From the NCBI GenBank assembly GCA_003118195.1, contig BEXV01000039.1, forward strand, positions 403,375 to 436,329: 32,955 nucleotides of DNA. Reading direction: 5' to 3'. Under the pieces are notes generated by a model. The model was not told where the DNA came from, made no database searches, and saw only the letters and a list, made by a program, of their open reading frames with translations. The DNA comes from Hemicentrotus pulcherrimus. Its lineage: Eukaryota > Echinodermata > Echinoidea > Camarodonta > Strongylocentrotidae. Shown here piece by piece: positions 1 to 10,533 of this stretch (position 1 is the first letter of the stretch; each line of letters starts with the position of its first letter). The translations under genes were made by a program, and so were the position numbers.

Positions 1-741
1 CCCCCCAGCCCCCCCCCCCCCCCACTGAACTATGATGTCGACAGTGTCAGTAGCAGTAGTATATATAACAGAAGTCACAGGATATTATTGCCTATTGGAG
101 GCTGTGCCTTCTTGTTCTTCTTGAACTTTACCCAGCTCATTTATTAGTTTTAAAGATACCAGCATTTTATCGGGGATTCCTATAACCCACAAATTTGACA
201 ATAGCTTTACTCCGAGGTAAATTCTCTTTTATTACAAGTACAGTACATGTAGGTCATATTTCTATGGTTCTTATATCATGTACAGGTACAATACACGTAC
301 CTGGGTATGTGTTTTTTCTTCTTTCATTGTCGTGTGCATCCATGAAGAATGTGACAGTGGTTAGTCTGAACTCTAGACTGACTTTAGGAATAGTGTATGC
401 TTTGGGGAGGAAGCAGGCAATCATTTGGTTATGGAAGTGAGGCTATATCGTATTTCCTCTCAAGGCCTGTATACTTAGCTGATGTCCAGTATGTTATATT
501 TGTTCAGTATCTGTTATGCAATCACGGAAGAATAGATTAATAGGGGTATCGATGACTTGTACTGGTATTACATGTATGTTCACAGTTCATGATACAGTTA
601 TATGGAGAGCTGCATGTAGAAGAATATTCCAGTAAAGTGTGCACACCATACAGAAGTGGTGGTCCCAAAGTGTAGACTAGCTTGTGTCCTTGAAGGCACA
701 GCGGTATAATTTCCTGGATATCTTGTTTCATATACCATTAT
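1..741. other. Unannotated flank with leading poly-C
   Basis: The window opens with a C-rich run of about 23 bases broken by AG, a likely low-quality or microsatellite edge. The remainder is AT-rich non-coding sequence with scattered ACATGTA and GTACATGT words. A longest open frame of about 80 codons near 195-440 has no ATG start, domain or splice context, and I do not call it a gene. Confidence 0.5.
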
Positions 742-837
742 CACACAACCACCACCTTCACCACAGCCACCACCACGGCACTGGGTCTGTCTGTCCTGGA
801 CTTGCTCATCAGAGATCACCAGTCTCGATACCAGTCT
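742..837 (+). other. Thr-rich open segment, possible mucin-like exon fragment
   Basis: Read from 742, the frame gives a run of threonines and alanines (TTTTFTTATTTALG) followed by a short hydrophobic stretch, and closes at TGA 838-840. Thr-rich stalks are common just outside the membrane in mucin-like or syndecan-like surface proteins, and a candidate transmembrane exon lies about 180 bases downstream. Against this, the DNA is a simple ACC/CCA repeat that yields Thr, Pro or His in any frame. No good splice sites frame it. I record it only because of its neighbour; it may be low-complexity DNA. Confidence 0.15.
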
Positions 838-953
838 TGATTATCGATAGGGAGGTCATCTTGACTTGGAAGTGAAACTTTCCAGCCTTGGTCTGAAACC
901 CTGTGCAAACAATCCCTGCAGTACGATACACACTACGAACGCTTGCTGGCTAG

Positions 954-1188
954 CCAGTCACTCACTGCACTGGATGGGATAATCACATCACTCACATACT
1001 CTCTTGTGGACTAGTTTGTGGAATATTTGCCCTGTTCTTGGTCTTGGTATACATGTGTAGAGGAAACAAGAAGGCCAGTGCAAGTGGGCAGTGTTATTTA
1101 TAGTGGCAGTGTGGTGCTGGATCATCATCATACGACCATGTCGCTACCGTTGAAATCAAAACGGAGCACCAAGAAGAGAGAGAGTAAG
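954..1188 (+). pseudogene. Candidate transmembrane exon with a +1 frame break
   Basis: One open frame (954-1100) reads ILSCGLVCGIFALFLVLVYM, a textbook single-pass helix, then CRGNKKASASG, a basic stop-transfer region, and ends at TAG 1101-1103. Another frame (open from 1015) continues with SVIYSGSVVLDHHHTT and then MSLPLKSKRSTKKRESK, up to a consensus donor AAG|GTAAGA at 1189. If one base were surplus between 1015 and 1100 (for example in GGG 1086-1088), the two would read as one exon: helix, then a basic cytoplasmic tail, ending in phase 0. Possible acceptors are the AG at 957-958 or 1013-1014. The break could be a sequencing error in a draft assembly, a real pseudogenising indel, or a sign that the two parts are unrelated. 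I do not recognise the family. The helix resembles syndecan-type membrane segments only in general character. Confidence 0.3.
1138..1188 (+). CDS. Candidate short first coding exon (17 codons)
   Basis: The alternative reading of the same DNA starts at ATG 1138, in the favourable context CGACCATGT, and encodes MSLPLKSKRSTKKRESK, of which eight residues are Lys or Arg. It ends exactly at a consensus donor, AAG|GTAAGA, in phase 0. A TATA-like TATTTATAG lies about 40 bases upstream of the ATG (1095-1103). This would be an alternative first exon of a downstream gene, comparable to those at 22468 and 29042. The frame is open upstream to TAG 1012-1014, so it may equally be the 3' part of the transmembrane exon described above. 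No domain is recognisable in so short a peptide. Confidence 0.3.
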
Positions 1189-1774
1189 GTAAGAAGAAAG
1201 TGGAAATAATATACAAATTACAATGGATGTGTACACTGGACCAGCTCCAGGTAACTTCATACTCTATCAATAAAACTTCTGGTAACTGAAGCTGAATGAA
1301 TTTGTTGCTGAAAGGGAATTGGGAATACAAATACTGTCATGATTTGATTAGACATGTACATGTACATGTAGCTGTAAAGTCAACTTAATCATACCGGTAT
1401 CTAACATGTACATCATTGGTTACAGACTTCTGCGTACATTCATTTACCCAGACTGAAAGAAGGGGGAGAAAGAGACAAGAGTAAGAGAGAGATAGGGGGG
1501 GGGGGGTATGGCATAGACAAGACTTTGACTGGAGAAAGGGATACACGTGCATACTGTACAAGTAGTTTGCAGTTTATGAATAAACTACACACTCAAAGAT
1601 ATAAATGTAGTATAGAGTACCGGTAGTTGAATGTTTATGAATGTTTCTCAGCAGTTTCAAAGAAAATAATCAACAGTAATCCAGTTACTGAAACTGAAGA
1701 AACTCAAAGCTATATGTAAATCTCAGGAAGAATAAGTACTGTATTCATATCACTGCTGTATTTATTCTACTGTT
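1189..1774. other. Intron-like or intergenic sequence with poly-G tract
   Basis: No coding signal. The stretch contains a run of overlapping ACATGT palindromes (about 1352-1370), an AG-rich patch (1454-1494) and a G12 homopolymer at 1495-1506 that may mark unreliable sequence. Confidence 0.5.
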
Positions 1775-2153
1775 TTTAAAGAATCCACACTAATACATAT
1801 TGTCCTTATCTGTGATTTTCGAAAAAAGTCATTGACAATAAACCTTGCTTCCCATTACCTTATGGGCTGATTTTTTTGTTAACCTTCACATACCAGGGAA
1901 GAAAATACACGGGGCTCGGGCAAATTAGCCCCCCAAAAGAGCCCCCTAAAGTCTTAAAAGAGCNTTTAACAAATCCACACTAATACATATTGTCCTTATC
2001 TGTGATTTTCGAAAAAAGTCATTGACAATAAACCTTGCTTCCCATTACCTTATGGGCTGATTTTTTTGTTAACCTTCACATACCAGGGAAGAAAATACAC
2101 GGGGCTCGGGCAAATTAGCCCCCCAAAAGAGCCCCCTAAAGTCTTAAAAGAGC
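1775..2153 (+). repeat. 189-bp direct duplication abutting an N: probable assembly artefact
   Basis: Bases 1775-1963 and 1965-2153 are the same sequence offset by 190. I see two differences, both near the start (1780/1970 and 1781/1971). They are separated only by the single N at 1964. A near-perfect tandem copy meeting exactly at an unresolved base is the classic trace of two contig ends that overlap but were not merged. A genuine recent tandem duplication is possible but less likely. Confidence 0.75.
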
Positions 2154-2330
2154 CCCCAAATTTTGCATAGAGGTCAATGCAAAACAAATTTAAAGAGTGT
2201 TATTTTCATGCAAGCAAGCTTGAAAAGTAGCCCCCCAAATTTTTTAGGTAATTTTTTCCCCGTCACATACTACATAGAGGCTATATACTTAAAGATTTGA
2301 ATTATACTTCCAATTTAGAAGGGCTGCGAT

Positions 2331-2900
2331 AAGTAGGCGAATGCTCGAGTACCCTCACTGTTAACAACTACTCGAGTGAGATTTCTCGTACTCAATTATT
2401 CGGCCGCAAAAAACAAAACAAAAAAAATCCTGGTCACCTGGCACTGTCCAGGCCGACGCTTACCCATGCCAGGAGAGCGCCGACCGCTGGCATGGTACCG
2501 TCTGTAAAAATTTGTTTGCTAGCAGATGCTGCTCACTGTCAAACTCACCACTCAGAAACTGGGACCAAATGTCCGGATTTCTGTTTGGACTCGGGAGGAA
2601 AACGGATTATTCTGCCATCTTTGGTTTTTAAAACAGCATTGTTTACTGATTACTTGAACTGCAACTCGAAGTAAAATTGCAAGAGTTTTCGAAAAAGGAC
2701 CTGGGATACTGCTCCCGTGGTATGGTGGTGGCAAAAAAACAAAAACAAATATTTAAAAAAAATCAACAAAATTAAACCAAAAAAAATCAAAAACAAGAAT
2801 TTTTTTTTTTTTTAAATCATTAAAAAACATGGCGTCCAAATATTTGAGTATTCGCTTGTAAGCCTTGGAGTGTACTCGGGTACCTCATTACACTGTTGTG
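2331..2900. mobile_element. Degenerate repeat with CTCGAGTA/GAGTATTCG motifs and A-rich core
   Basis: The left part carries GCGAATGCTCGAGTACC and ACTCGAGTGAGA; the right part carries GAGTATTCGCTTG and GTGTACTCGGGTACC. These share the words GCGAATNCTC and CGAGTACNCTC on opposite strands, though in different order. The middle has a GC-rich start with a 9-bp perfect inverted repeat (2464-2472 with 2487-2495), then strongly A-rich sequence (2735-2830). The composition differs from both flanks, so I infer an old transposon remnant. I cannot place it in a superfamily, and a 60-codon open frame inside it shows no clear transposase motif. Confidence 0.35.
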
Positions 2901-3481
2901 CACAGCACTACAATTTAGTACTTTGACCTGTATTTTCGGGAATGAAGCTATGCACATGTATCTCATTTAGATCATTTGTGTCTTTATAAAATCATGAAAC
3001 TGAAACTAGAAGTTAGAAGCTTTATCGTTCTGACAAACCTTGAAATCCATTTGAAATCCATTTAAAATGCCACCCACTTGAAATACAGATTGGTTTAGGT
3101 TCATTTGTGAAGCCAATATTTCAGAGATTTGAGTACCGGTAATGATATAAGTTTCTGTATATTTTTTACCAACATGTGTTAATTGACAATCAATCCAATA
3201 TGACTGAAAGATATGTAGGCCTATACTGTATGCCAATGAAGTAATAATTAGAGATTCTGTTAGATGATACGGACTAGTATTTTTAAAATCCATTCAATAC
3301 AACATGTTTCTTGTATCTCGTATCTTATGAGGGTCTTCATTAACTCCTTGTTATAACCTTCTGACTTCTGTTCCTGTATAGCACAATGTCCACATCTCTA
3401 TGCATATCTATAGTGTTGCAGATATTATTACATACCTAGGCAGTTACAAATCTTCCTGGATTGTGCAAATGCCCTTATTAC
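2901..3481. other. No recognisable feature
   Basis: AT-rich non-coding sequence between two repeats. The longest open frames are short and have no supporting splice or start signals. Confidence 0.5.
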
Positions 3482-3843
3482 TTAAAGGGATCCGGTAACT
3501 TTGTCTCAGATTCTGAAACAAAATTCTGGATTTAGCTCATGATGCAATGATAATCATAAACCTTTAGGTCAGTCAGGAACCCCATGACTTTTACAAGCCG
3601 ATCGCCTGCCTAATCATCAAGATATTTATGATTGGAATTACAAATTTTGAAAACCGTTCGCCTGACGGTTTTCATAACACTATACAGTCTATTGGGGAAA
3701 ACGAGATTTGTACTTCTTTGAGGCACTTCTTGATCATTTTGAAGCGCAATTTTTTTGGGCTTCAATATTACACCATATCACAAACACTAATAACATGTAG
3801 GGCCGTGTATCTCAGATTTAACATTATTACACGATCCCTTTAA
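3482..3843. mobile_element. TTAA-flanked MITE 1 (piggyBac/Kolobok type)
   Basis: A TTAA at 3482-3485 and another at 3840-3843 enclose a 354-bp element whose ends are AGGGATC (3486-3492) and GATCCCT (3833-3839), a perfect 7-bp terminal inverted repeat. TTAA target duplication with ends starting AGG fits non-autonomous piggyBac or Kolobok elements. The interior is non-coding and hairpin-prone, for example GAAAACCG and CGGTTTTC around 3648-3672. Superfamily assignment is an inference from target site and ends only. Confidence 0.6.
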
Positions 3844-6572
3844 CACACAATATTAGAAATGTACCTACATATTTGGAGCAGAACCTGGTAGAATAGAAAT
3901 GTGTAAATTTACTTAGACATGGTTGCGCTTCAAATAATATGACCTCTCGAAATTCTGTCAATAACAGACATTGGCTATAGAATAACATTGTGGCATGTTT
4001 TCACAAAATGTGAGCTATAGCATCTAGACTTAATTGTCCTAAAAAGAGCAAGTGAAATCGGTCATTGGCATTGGTTTAATAGCTAAAGACTCTAAAGACC
4101 CAATTTGCCCAGTTTAGCAACTAAATCCTACCTGTAATTGTGTACAGGTATATACTGTATTTACATGTACTGTACGCTGTGAGCAGGGAGGTGTCACTTA
4201 TACCTTCCTGTTGTGAATTGAAACTGATCAAGTTTGTAGTATCCCATTGTTTAAAAAAAAATCACTATCACAGTACTAGCCCTTTATCAGTCACTTGGTT
4301 TTTACACCTGTTCAGTACAGTACATACATGCATGTAATACACTCTACCAGTTGTATAGGCAGATGGCAATATAAAGACGTCATTCAGTAAGCATTGCCTC
4401 TGGTTATCATTCCGAATGAAATCTAATATACAGAGCTGCTTCACCATTATAATACGACCTTCTTGTATTATTGCAATAACAATACAAGTGTACACGATTA
4501 CTCCCTACATGGCCACATGTATGCATATACATTGCAGAACTTTGAGTACTTGTATAAAACGTCTAAAACAGGTGGAACAATGATCACGTTCATATGATCT
4601 GCTTGAATGGGATTGTGAATAATGGCAAATATATGTTTTTCCTCAAGTAAATGTATACAAGGATACAGTGCAGTCTGTCATGTATGATCAATGGTGAATC
4701 AGCAAAATAGCAAATACCATGCAGTGTTATTGATTTGAAGTTGTACAATGATTTTTTAACTCTAAAAGAAATTCAACATTGTATTGATCTTTTGAAAGAA
4801 AATTCTATACCATTTCTATGTTGTTTTTTCTGACTTGATTTTTTTGTGGTTTAAAACTCATATTTCCACCTGAATACTCCTGATTCTGAGTATGTTCTTT
4901 TGGGGGGAATAAAACCTTTAACTTGTTTGATATGATTTGATTTTCATACTTTTTATAGTATGTATTTTAGATTCCAATTACTGAAGCCAATTGAATGCAC
5001 ATAATCAAAGCAAAAAACATAAACAAAATGGTCCTGGTTTTGACATAAATGTGCAATCATGCAGCAATCGTGCAAAGTGAAAATTTTAAAACCATGCACA
5101 CTGCAAACAAAAAATATATGGTGGTCGTTATGGTGAAGTGTTATTATTGTGTCCGTTTTCCTTCTTGATGCGGGTTCTATTGTCAAGAGCCAATGATTCA
5201 GAAAACTGGAATGCTAAGTGCACCGAGACGTAATGTGTAATGTACATTAGCGAGATTGCACCTTTATACTTACTTTTCAGTTTGTGACAACAGGTTTTGG
5301 GCTTTTACATGTGAGTAAAGGTTCGTTCACATGATGAGGAAATCTGCAGTGTTTCTTTAATAAAAAAGAAAGAAAAATAAATGGAGAAATTAATGGGCAG
5401 TAGCTTGGTTAATAAACAAGTAGGTGCAATCACATATCGTTGTGATATTAGAGAAATATGAAGGAACCGCTTATTTTGGATCGGCATTTTACCATTTTAT
5501 TGGGTACACTGTACAGTATATGTGAACAAGGATGTACATGTACATGTATTCATTGAAAAAAGAGGAACTGTTAAAATGCATAGAATAATTTTGTTTGCTG
5601 TTTGTAGATGGTGCACACATATAATGAAACAATGCTACTGTTTGACTTTTAGTTTATACTACATGTATGTCACATTTGGTAAACCTTTTAGCAAAGCATT
5701 TATATTTTATAACCAAGTTCCCTAGCTTGCAGTCATTGTGCAAAGCTCACAGTGATATAGTTTGAGAGGATGTAATGAAACATCCCAAAGAATACACATG
5801 TTGTTGATACATAAAATATACACGCACAAAGTTTATATCGTCTTTGGCCTTTAATCATCCCGATCGTATGACACACAGTAGTATCATAAAATTTGAAGGT
5901 TTTTGCTGCATGCCGTGAAACTAAAGTAAACAATAAAATTGTATTTTATTTGTTCATCACTAAAATGTTCAAAGATTACGTGTAGCTACATGGCAATGGA
6001 GTGAAATTGAGCCAATAAATGTGTACATGTACATGTAGATCAGTCTTAATCCAATTTTATGATGACTGTGGAAAATGTATGAAATATAACTCCAAGTAAG
6101 AAGGATATTTGGATAGGTGAGACATTTGAATTGTTATTTCTTTTCTACTTCTACAACTGACCATTGATTCAGATTAGTTTTTATTGAGCATCAATGGCCT
6201 TTATGTCCAAATAGCAAACAAAGGTCTCAGTGACCTTGCAATCTGTATGCATTGGAGCTTTCATATGATAATTTAAAGTGTGATTAGTGACAGTTATATT
6301 TACTATCCTTCAACTAAACCATGCAGTATGACCACTCAACAAACAGGTAGATTTATGCCTGGCGCAGAATCCTACAATGTACTGGTACATCATTTAAAAC
6401 AGGGAGAGTGGTGAAAACACACTGAACCATACAGAGTATACTGTACATGTAATTACAGTCCCCTAGAAAGTAATGTATTGCCAAATTCTACTCTTGAGTT
6501 GTGGTGGTCATGAACACAATAAACTATGTTATGTTTATCAATTTTTGACATGAAAAGGTCAATCAAAGGGAC
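3844..6572. other. Long gene-free AT-rich stretch
   Basis: About 2.7 kb with no supported exon. It contains several overlapping GTACATGT palindromes (about 5530-5550 and 6020-6040), short poly-A and poly-T runs, and scattered ATG or GTAAG words that do not assemble into a convincing exon. It may be intron of the rightward gene or intergenic DNA. Confidence 0.5.
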
Positions 6573-6576
6573 GTCT

Positions 6577-6690
6577 ATTTTTATTATTATTTTATTATTA
6601 TAGTTTTACTTCAACAGGGTGGTCTCATTCAAGATCATTTCTGACCCTGCTCTCCCAGAGAGCCCTGCATTCTCATAAAACATGTATAAT
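6577..6690 (-). mobile_element. Retroposon-like 3' tail (LINE/SINE), minus strand
   Basis: Read on the minus strand the sequence runs through GGGCTCTCTGGGAGAGCAGG (a self-complementary CTCTCxxGAGAG stem) to GACCACCCTGTTGAAGTAA and ends in a TAA-type trinucleotide repeat (6577-6602 on plus). A short stem, then CCCTGTTGAA, then an A/T-rich microsatellite tail is the usual layout of 3' ends of CR1/L2-like LINEs and the SINEs that copy them. No reverse transcriptase frame is visible, so this is a 5'-truncated copy or a SINE. Confidence 0.45.
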
Positions 6691-6860
6691 AAAAACATGA
6701 ATTCAAAACATACATACAAAGGTAAAATATACATGGTATATACAATAATTAAACATAGGTAACAAAAAAACACGCATTAACAATTGTAAGGGGAAAAAAA
6801 TACAAATATCAAATTGAGAAAACTAGATGAATGAAATGTAATAAATAAATAAAGGTCAAA
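6691..6860. other. A-rich spacer between two repeats
   Basis: Very A-rich sequence that may be the body of the adjacent retroposon. No coding signal. Confidence 0.35.
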
Positions 6861-7234
6861 TTAAAGGTAAAGACCAGTATTGGAAATTCCCCATTTTGAA
6901 AAAATGAAATGGAAGCTTTCATTACAAATCATGTGAAAGAATATGTTTTGACTAATACATGATGATAAAAAATTTGCCGGGAAACCGCCTACTAATTCAT
7001 ATATTTGGTAAATTGGTTTCTCTCATGGTCTGTGAGAGATACAGGGTAGTCCCATATACATCTTTCTGTGTATAGTGCTTGTAACTTTACAAAGAATGGG
7101 CCAAATTTCTTATCATTTTGATGATTCCAGAACCTTGCAGATGCTAGATGCTAGATGATCAACCTTTTCTGATTGATTCCACAACGTTTCTTTCACAATG
7201 CAATCGCATGACCATTACTGGTCTTTACCTTTAA
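6861..7234. mobile_element. TTAA-flanked MITE 2 (piggyBac/Kolobok type)
   Basis: TTAA at 6861-6864 and 7231-7234 flank a 366-bp element. Its left end AGGTAAAGACCAGTATTGG (6865-6883) and right end (7212-7230, reverse complement AGGTAAAGACCAGTAATGG) match at 18 of 19 positions. This is the clearest terminal inverted repeat of the three TTAA elements. It has no open frame of note, so it is non-autonomous. High end identity suggests it is younger than MITE 3. Confidence 0.7.
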
Positions 7235-8464
7235 TGTGGGCAAGAAAGGCAGGATATTTAGGTTGCCCCTCAAGATTTTAGGTGATCAATGGCACCTGGG
7301 CCCAGATGTATACCATATCTTTGGTGCATGCAAGTACAATTTCGTTTTGGGTAAACAACTTTTCCAGACATCAATTTTTTTACACATTGTATACAAAAGT
7401 GTCGGGTAAATATTTTCCATTAGGAGAGTAATTATATGTCTGACAAACATTAAGGCAATCACAGGCCCAACCTTGGTAATTTCGCTCAATTTTGATAAAT
7501 AGCGATAAAATTATCTACAATTTGGTCACACTCATTACATGTATTAAATGACCCTCCTGTTACACGATTTTACCCACCATTTTTGTTTACAGTACAGTTT
7601 AGAGATGCAGCAATAGCAAAATTGTGCTCCTTGAAGTTTTAACATTTATTTAAGCTACAACTTTCTTTGCTTTCTAAAACTAAGTCAGCCAGAGAAATGT
7701 TGTGATTTGGAAGAAGCGCTAAAAGCCTCTCCCCGGCCTAGAATGCAGGACTTCTTTCAACTATTGTCTTCTTATGTGTTTATCCTGGGGTAGAAAGGCA
7801 TGAATGAACCTTTTCTTAACACCCTCTTCATAGGTTTATAGAGATAGTTTCAGACCAGAGTGTGAGCCAAGATTATGCACCAGAAAACCACAACAACTTC
7901 AAAGAAATGATACTGGTAGGCTATTTTGAGAAGAAGCATTGGATTTTCATTCTGAATGTTCCTCATACACTTTTGGAGCAAGAAAAACAATTGATTATTT
8001 TCCGCAAATTGTAGTTCTGTAAAAGAAAAGAAATGGAGCCAGAGGGGCATTGACTCATATAATTGACATAAAGGCATAAAGGTAACACCTTTCTGTCTCC
8101 GATGAACAGACAAAATCATTTTGCACAGTGTTTCTAAACATTTTCCCTACCAAAAATTCAGGCCCGCACACACCCTCTATTACAAATAAAACATTAAAAA
8201 ATGTCCCTGGGGATCCTTAAAGTGGAAAAATGTGTCAATACATTGTGAAAAATTAGTTCAATCGTCTGGAAGTCATGAAGTATTCACGAGCACCAATCAT
8301 GCGGAAAAATGTATTTTTTATGTGATTCATTTACGCAGTAGTGCATGAAAGCTCAGTGTAATTTCCCCATAAAAGTTTATTCAGCTGCTTATAGTCGTTA
8401 TTGATAAGTTGTCTGGCGCACCCTCTCTTAAAAAAAAATCATTTCAAGATCATGAATGCATTTA
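7235..8464. other. No recognisable feature
   Basis: About 1.2 kb of AT-rich sequence. I see no exon with start or splice support and no repeat with clear ends. Confidence 0.5.
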
Positions 8465-8559
8465 TAAGTCACGAATTATCTGTAATTGTTATTATATTAG
8501 AATGATGTATTATTATTGCTGTCTGTTCTATGGTTACTTTAGGTTGTTCCTTGTTTTGT

Positions 8560-8622
8560 TTGGCACTTAGAAACATTGTTTTAAGCGCTTTATAAATGTA
8601 ATTTAATATTATATTATCATTA
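8560..8622 (+). mobile_element. SINE-like 3' tail
   Basis: The string TTAAGCGCTTTATAAATG followed by TTAATATTATATTATCATTA has the form of the 'AAGCGCTATATAAAT plus ATT-repeat' tails carried by many invertebrate SINE/LINE families. The body upstream, if it belongs, is too diverged to delimit. No pol III A and B boxes were identified. Confidence 0.4.
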
Positions 8623-8843
8623 GAATTCATCTGCTGAGAGCTACAATATAGAAGGGCTAACACCCTTTTGGCTCTCAACAGTTAAATCGCAAAAGTGTAT
8701 GAGACTGCTGTGCTTGAACAAAGAAATACAACAGGATCAAGTATGATGAGAATATTACTTCGAAGCCTAACAAACATAAATCTAGAATGCTCTAAACATA
8801 GTGTGTGAGGAATCCAAATCATTTGATTATAGTGGCCATCCCC

Positions 8844-9353
8844 TTAGAGGTATTACAAAGTTTTGGGAAATTTTGAAAAATGGGTGGATAGTGATTCTTT
8901 ACAATTTTGATATATTTGGATCCCCCTGTGGATGTATAAAAAGCACTAAATATTTTAGCCCCTAAAATACCTCTGCTTTCAAGAAAAGTTGAATATAAAG
9001 ATTTACTGGTGCTCCCGGTAAATTTTGATAAATTTCAAAAAGCTCCTAAGGCCGTACAATGGTAGCTGCGACCATGCAAATCTCAGAATATGTAGTTGTG
9101 GTATATAATTTCTGAACTGGAATAGCTAATCGGTCGATTTAAATCAATAAACATTGTTTTATAGCTTAATTGATATCATGACCTTGAGAGGGAGCTATTC
9201 AACATAAAGTGTTGTTTATTTACAGTTTCATAACTTTAGAGTCCATTTCGACAGCGACAACGATCACTTAATATTGTAGGATCACATATGCTTCCAATAT
9301 GTTCATTTAAACGAAATTCATGACCCCATTACAAAACTTTGTATTACCTTTAA
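8844..9353. mobile_element. TTAA-type MITE 3, longer copy
   Basis: Ends AGGTATTACAAAGTTTTG (8848-8865) and its inverted partner (9332-9349, reverse complement AGGTAATACAAAGTTTTG) match at 17 of 18. The right target site is TTAA (9350-9353) and the left is TTAG (8844-8847), one change away, as expected of an older insertion. The enclosed element is 502 bp and non-coding. It shares the AGGT terminus and TTAA preference with MITE 2 but is otherwise a different family. Confidence 0.6.
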
Positions 9354-9604
9354 GATCAGTTAGGGAAAATGTAATACGATCCCCCATAAATAGAACATGA
9401 TTTCATAACTCCATAGTGAACAGCGCAGGATCACAACTATTCAACCATTCTTCCAGTTGGATTTCCTCCCTGGTTTTGTGTCTTTCCTGACTAAACCAAG
9501 TTGCTTTCCTGTTCCTTAATTCTGATCCCATTTAGTCTAAGCTCATGCAATGTACCTTTTATGCCTCCGTTACGAAGTAGCCGGAGGTATTATGTTTTCG
9601 GGTT

Positions 9605-9650
9605 GTCCGTCCGTCCGTCCGTCCGTACGTACGTACGTCTGTACGTCACG
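9605..9650 (+). repeat. (GTCC)n/(GTAC)n microsatellite inside the element
   Basis: Five GTCC units pass into GTAC units and then an imperfect tail. On the other strand this is an ACGG-type tetranucleotide repeat, as in pearl-type elements. Confidence 0.85.
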
Positions 9651-9652
9651 GT

Positions 9653-10440
9653 CTCGTGATCGGGTTATCTCAAGAACCGATTGATGGATTCCCGCCAAAC
9701 TTGGTCATGTATGTATCTCACAGAGCCAATGAACTGAATAGATTTTGGGGTCACGAGGTCAAGGGTCAAAGGTCACAGGGCGCATTATGTATGCAAAAAC
9801 AGCTCGTGATCGCGTTATCTCAAGAAACGATCAATGGATTCCTGCCAAACTTTGGTCATGTATGTATCTTGCAGAGCCAATGAACTGATCAGATTTCGGG
9901 GTCACAAGGTCAAAGGTCAAAGGTCACAGGGCTCATTATGTATGCAAAAACGCCTTGTTATCGCGTTGTCTCAAGAACTGATTGATAGATTCCTGCCAAA
10001 CATAGGTCATGTATGTTACTTGCAGAGCCAATGAACTGAGTAAATTTTTGTGGTCATGAGGTCAAGGTCAAAGGTCACAGGGCTCATTATGTATGCAAAA
10101 ATAGCTTTTGATCGCATTATCATTAGAACAGATTGATGGATTCCTGAAAAACTTAGATCATGTATGTATCTTGCAGAGCCAATGAACTGAGTACATTCTT
10201 GGGTCATGAGGTCAAAGGTCAAAGGTTATTGGCTCATTATGTGTGCGAAAATAGCTTGTGAACGCATTCTCATTAGAACTGACAGATGGATTACTATTTA
10301 ACTCTGGACATCTTGCAGAGCCAATGAACTGAGTAGATTTTAGGGTCATGAGGTCAAAGATCAAAGGGTCATATATGTATATGAGAAATTGCTTGTAATC
10401 ACGATATTCTGAAAACCTGTTAATGGATTACAATTGAACT
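9653..10440 (+). repeat. Tandem ~150-bp core repeats
   Basis: Each unit contains, in order: a GTGATCGCGTTATCTCAAGA-like start, GATGGATTCCTGCCAAAC, CATGTATGTATCTTGCAGAG, CCAATGAACTGA, GGGGTCA, an AGGTCA array and GGCTCATTATGTATGC. Unit starts are spaced 150, 150, about 152, about 149 and about 137 bases. Because 150 is a multiple of three, some frames stay open across units. The 50-residue repeating peptides this creates are by-products, not genes. Confidence 0.85.
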
Positions 10441-10533
10441 TGAATTTGAAATATTTCTTCTGTTTTGGTTTGTAAAATTGCTCTATGACAGAGGCATCAT
10501 TTTTCGACTGCGCGCAGTCAAAATTCCATCTAG

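Larger units (their letters stand above)
9557..10533 (+). mobile_element. Pearl/Helentron-like element, copy 1
   Basis: Starts TTTTATGCCTCCG, with an immediate hairpin (ATGCCTCCG 9561-9569 pairing with CGGAGGTAT 9582-9590). Next come TATGTTTTCGGGTT, a GTCC/GTAC microsatellite (9605-9650), then about five 150-bp core repeats beginning near 9653, 9803, 9953, 10105 and 10254, and a shorter sixth. It ends GAGGCATCATTTTTC, a 14-bp perfect palindrome GACTGCGCGCAGTC (10506-10519), AAAATTCCAT and CTAG (10530-10533) followed by T. A subterminal repeat that inverts the 5' end, a 3' palindrome about 10 bases before a CTAG end, a tetranucleotide microsatellite and 150-160-bp tandem cores together match the design of pearl elements described in bivalves and of Helentron/HINE non-autonomous rolling-circle elements. 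It encodes no Rep/helicase. Confidence 0.65.

Noticed and set aside
2492..2734. Cys/His-containing open frame inside the A-rich repeat, considered as a transposase zinc-finger remnant
   Set aside because: Cysteine spacing does not fit a finger pattern I can name, and both strands are open.
9656..10034. Two overlapping open frames of 75 and 66 codons with repeating peptides
   Set aside because: They arise because the transposon core repeat is 150 bp, a multiple of three. Other copies and units carry stops.
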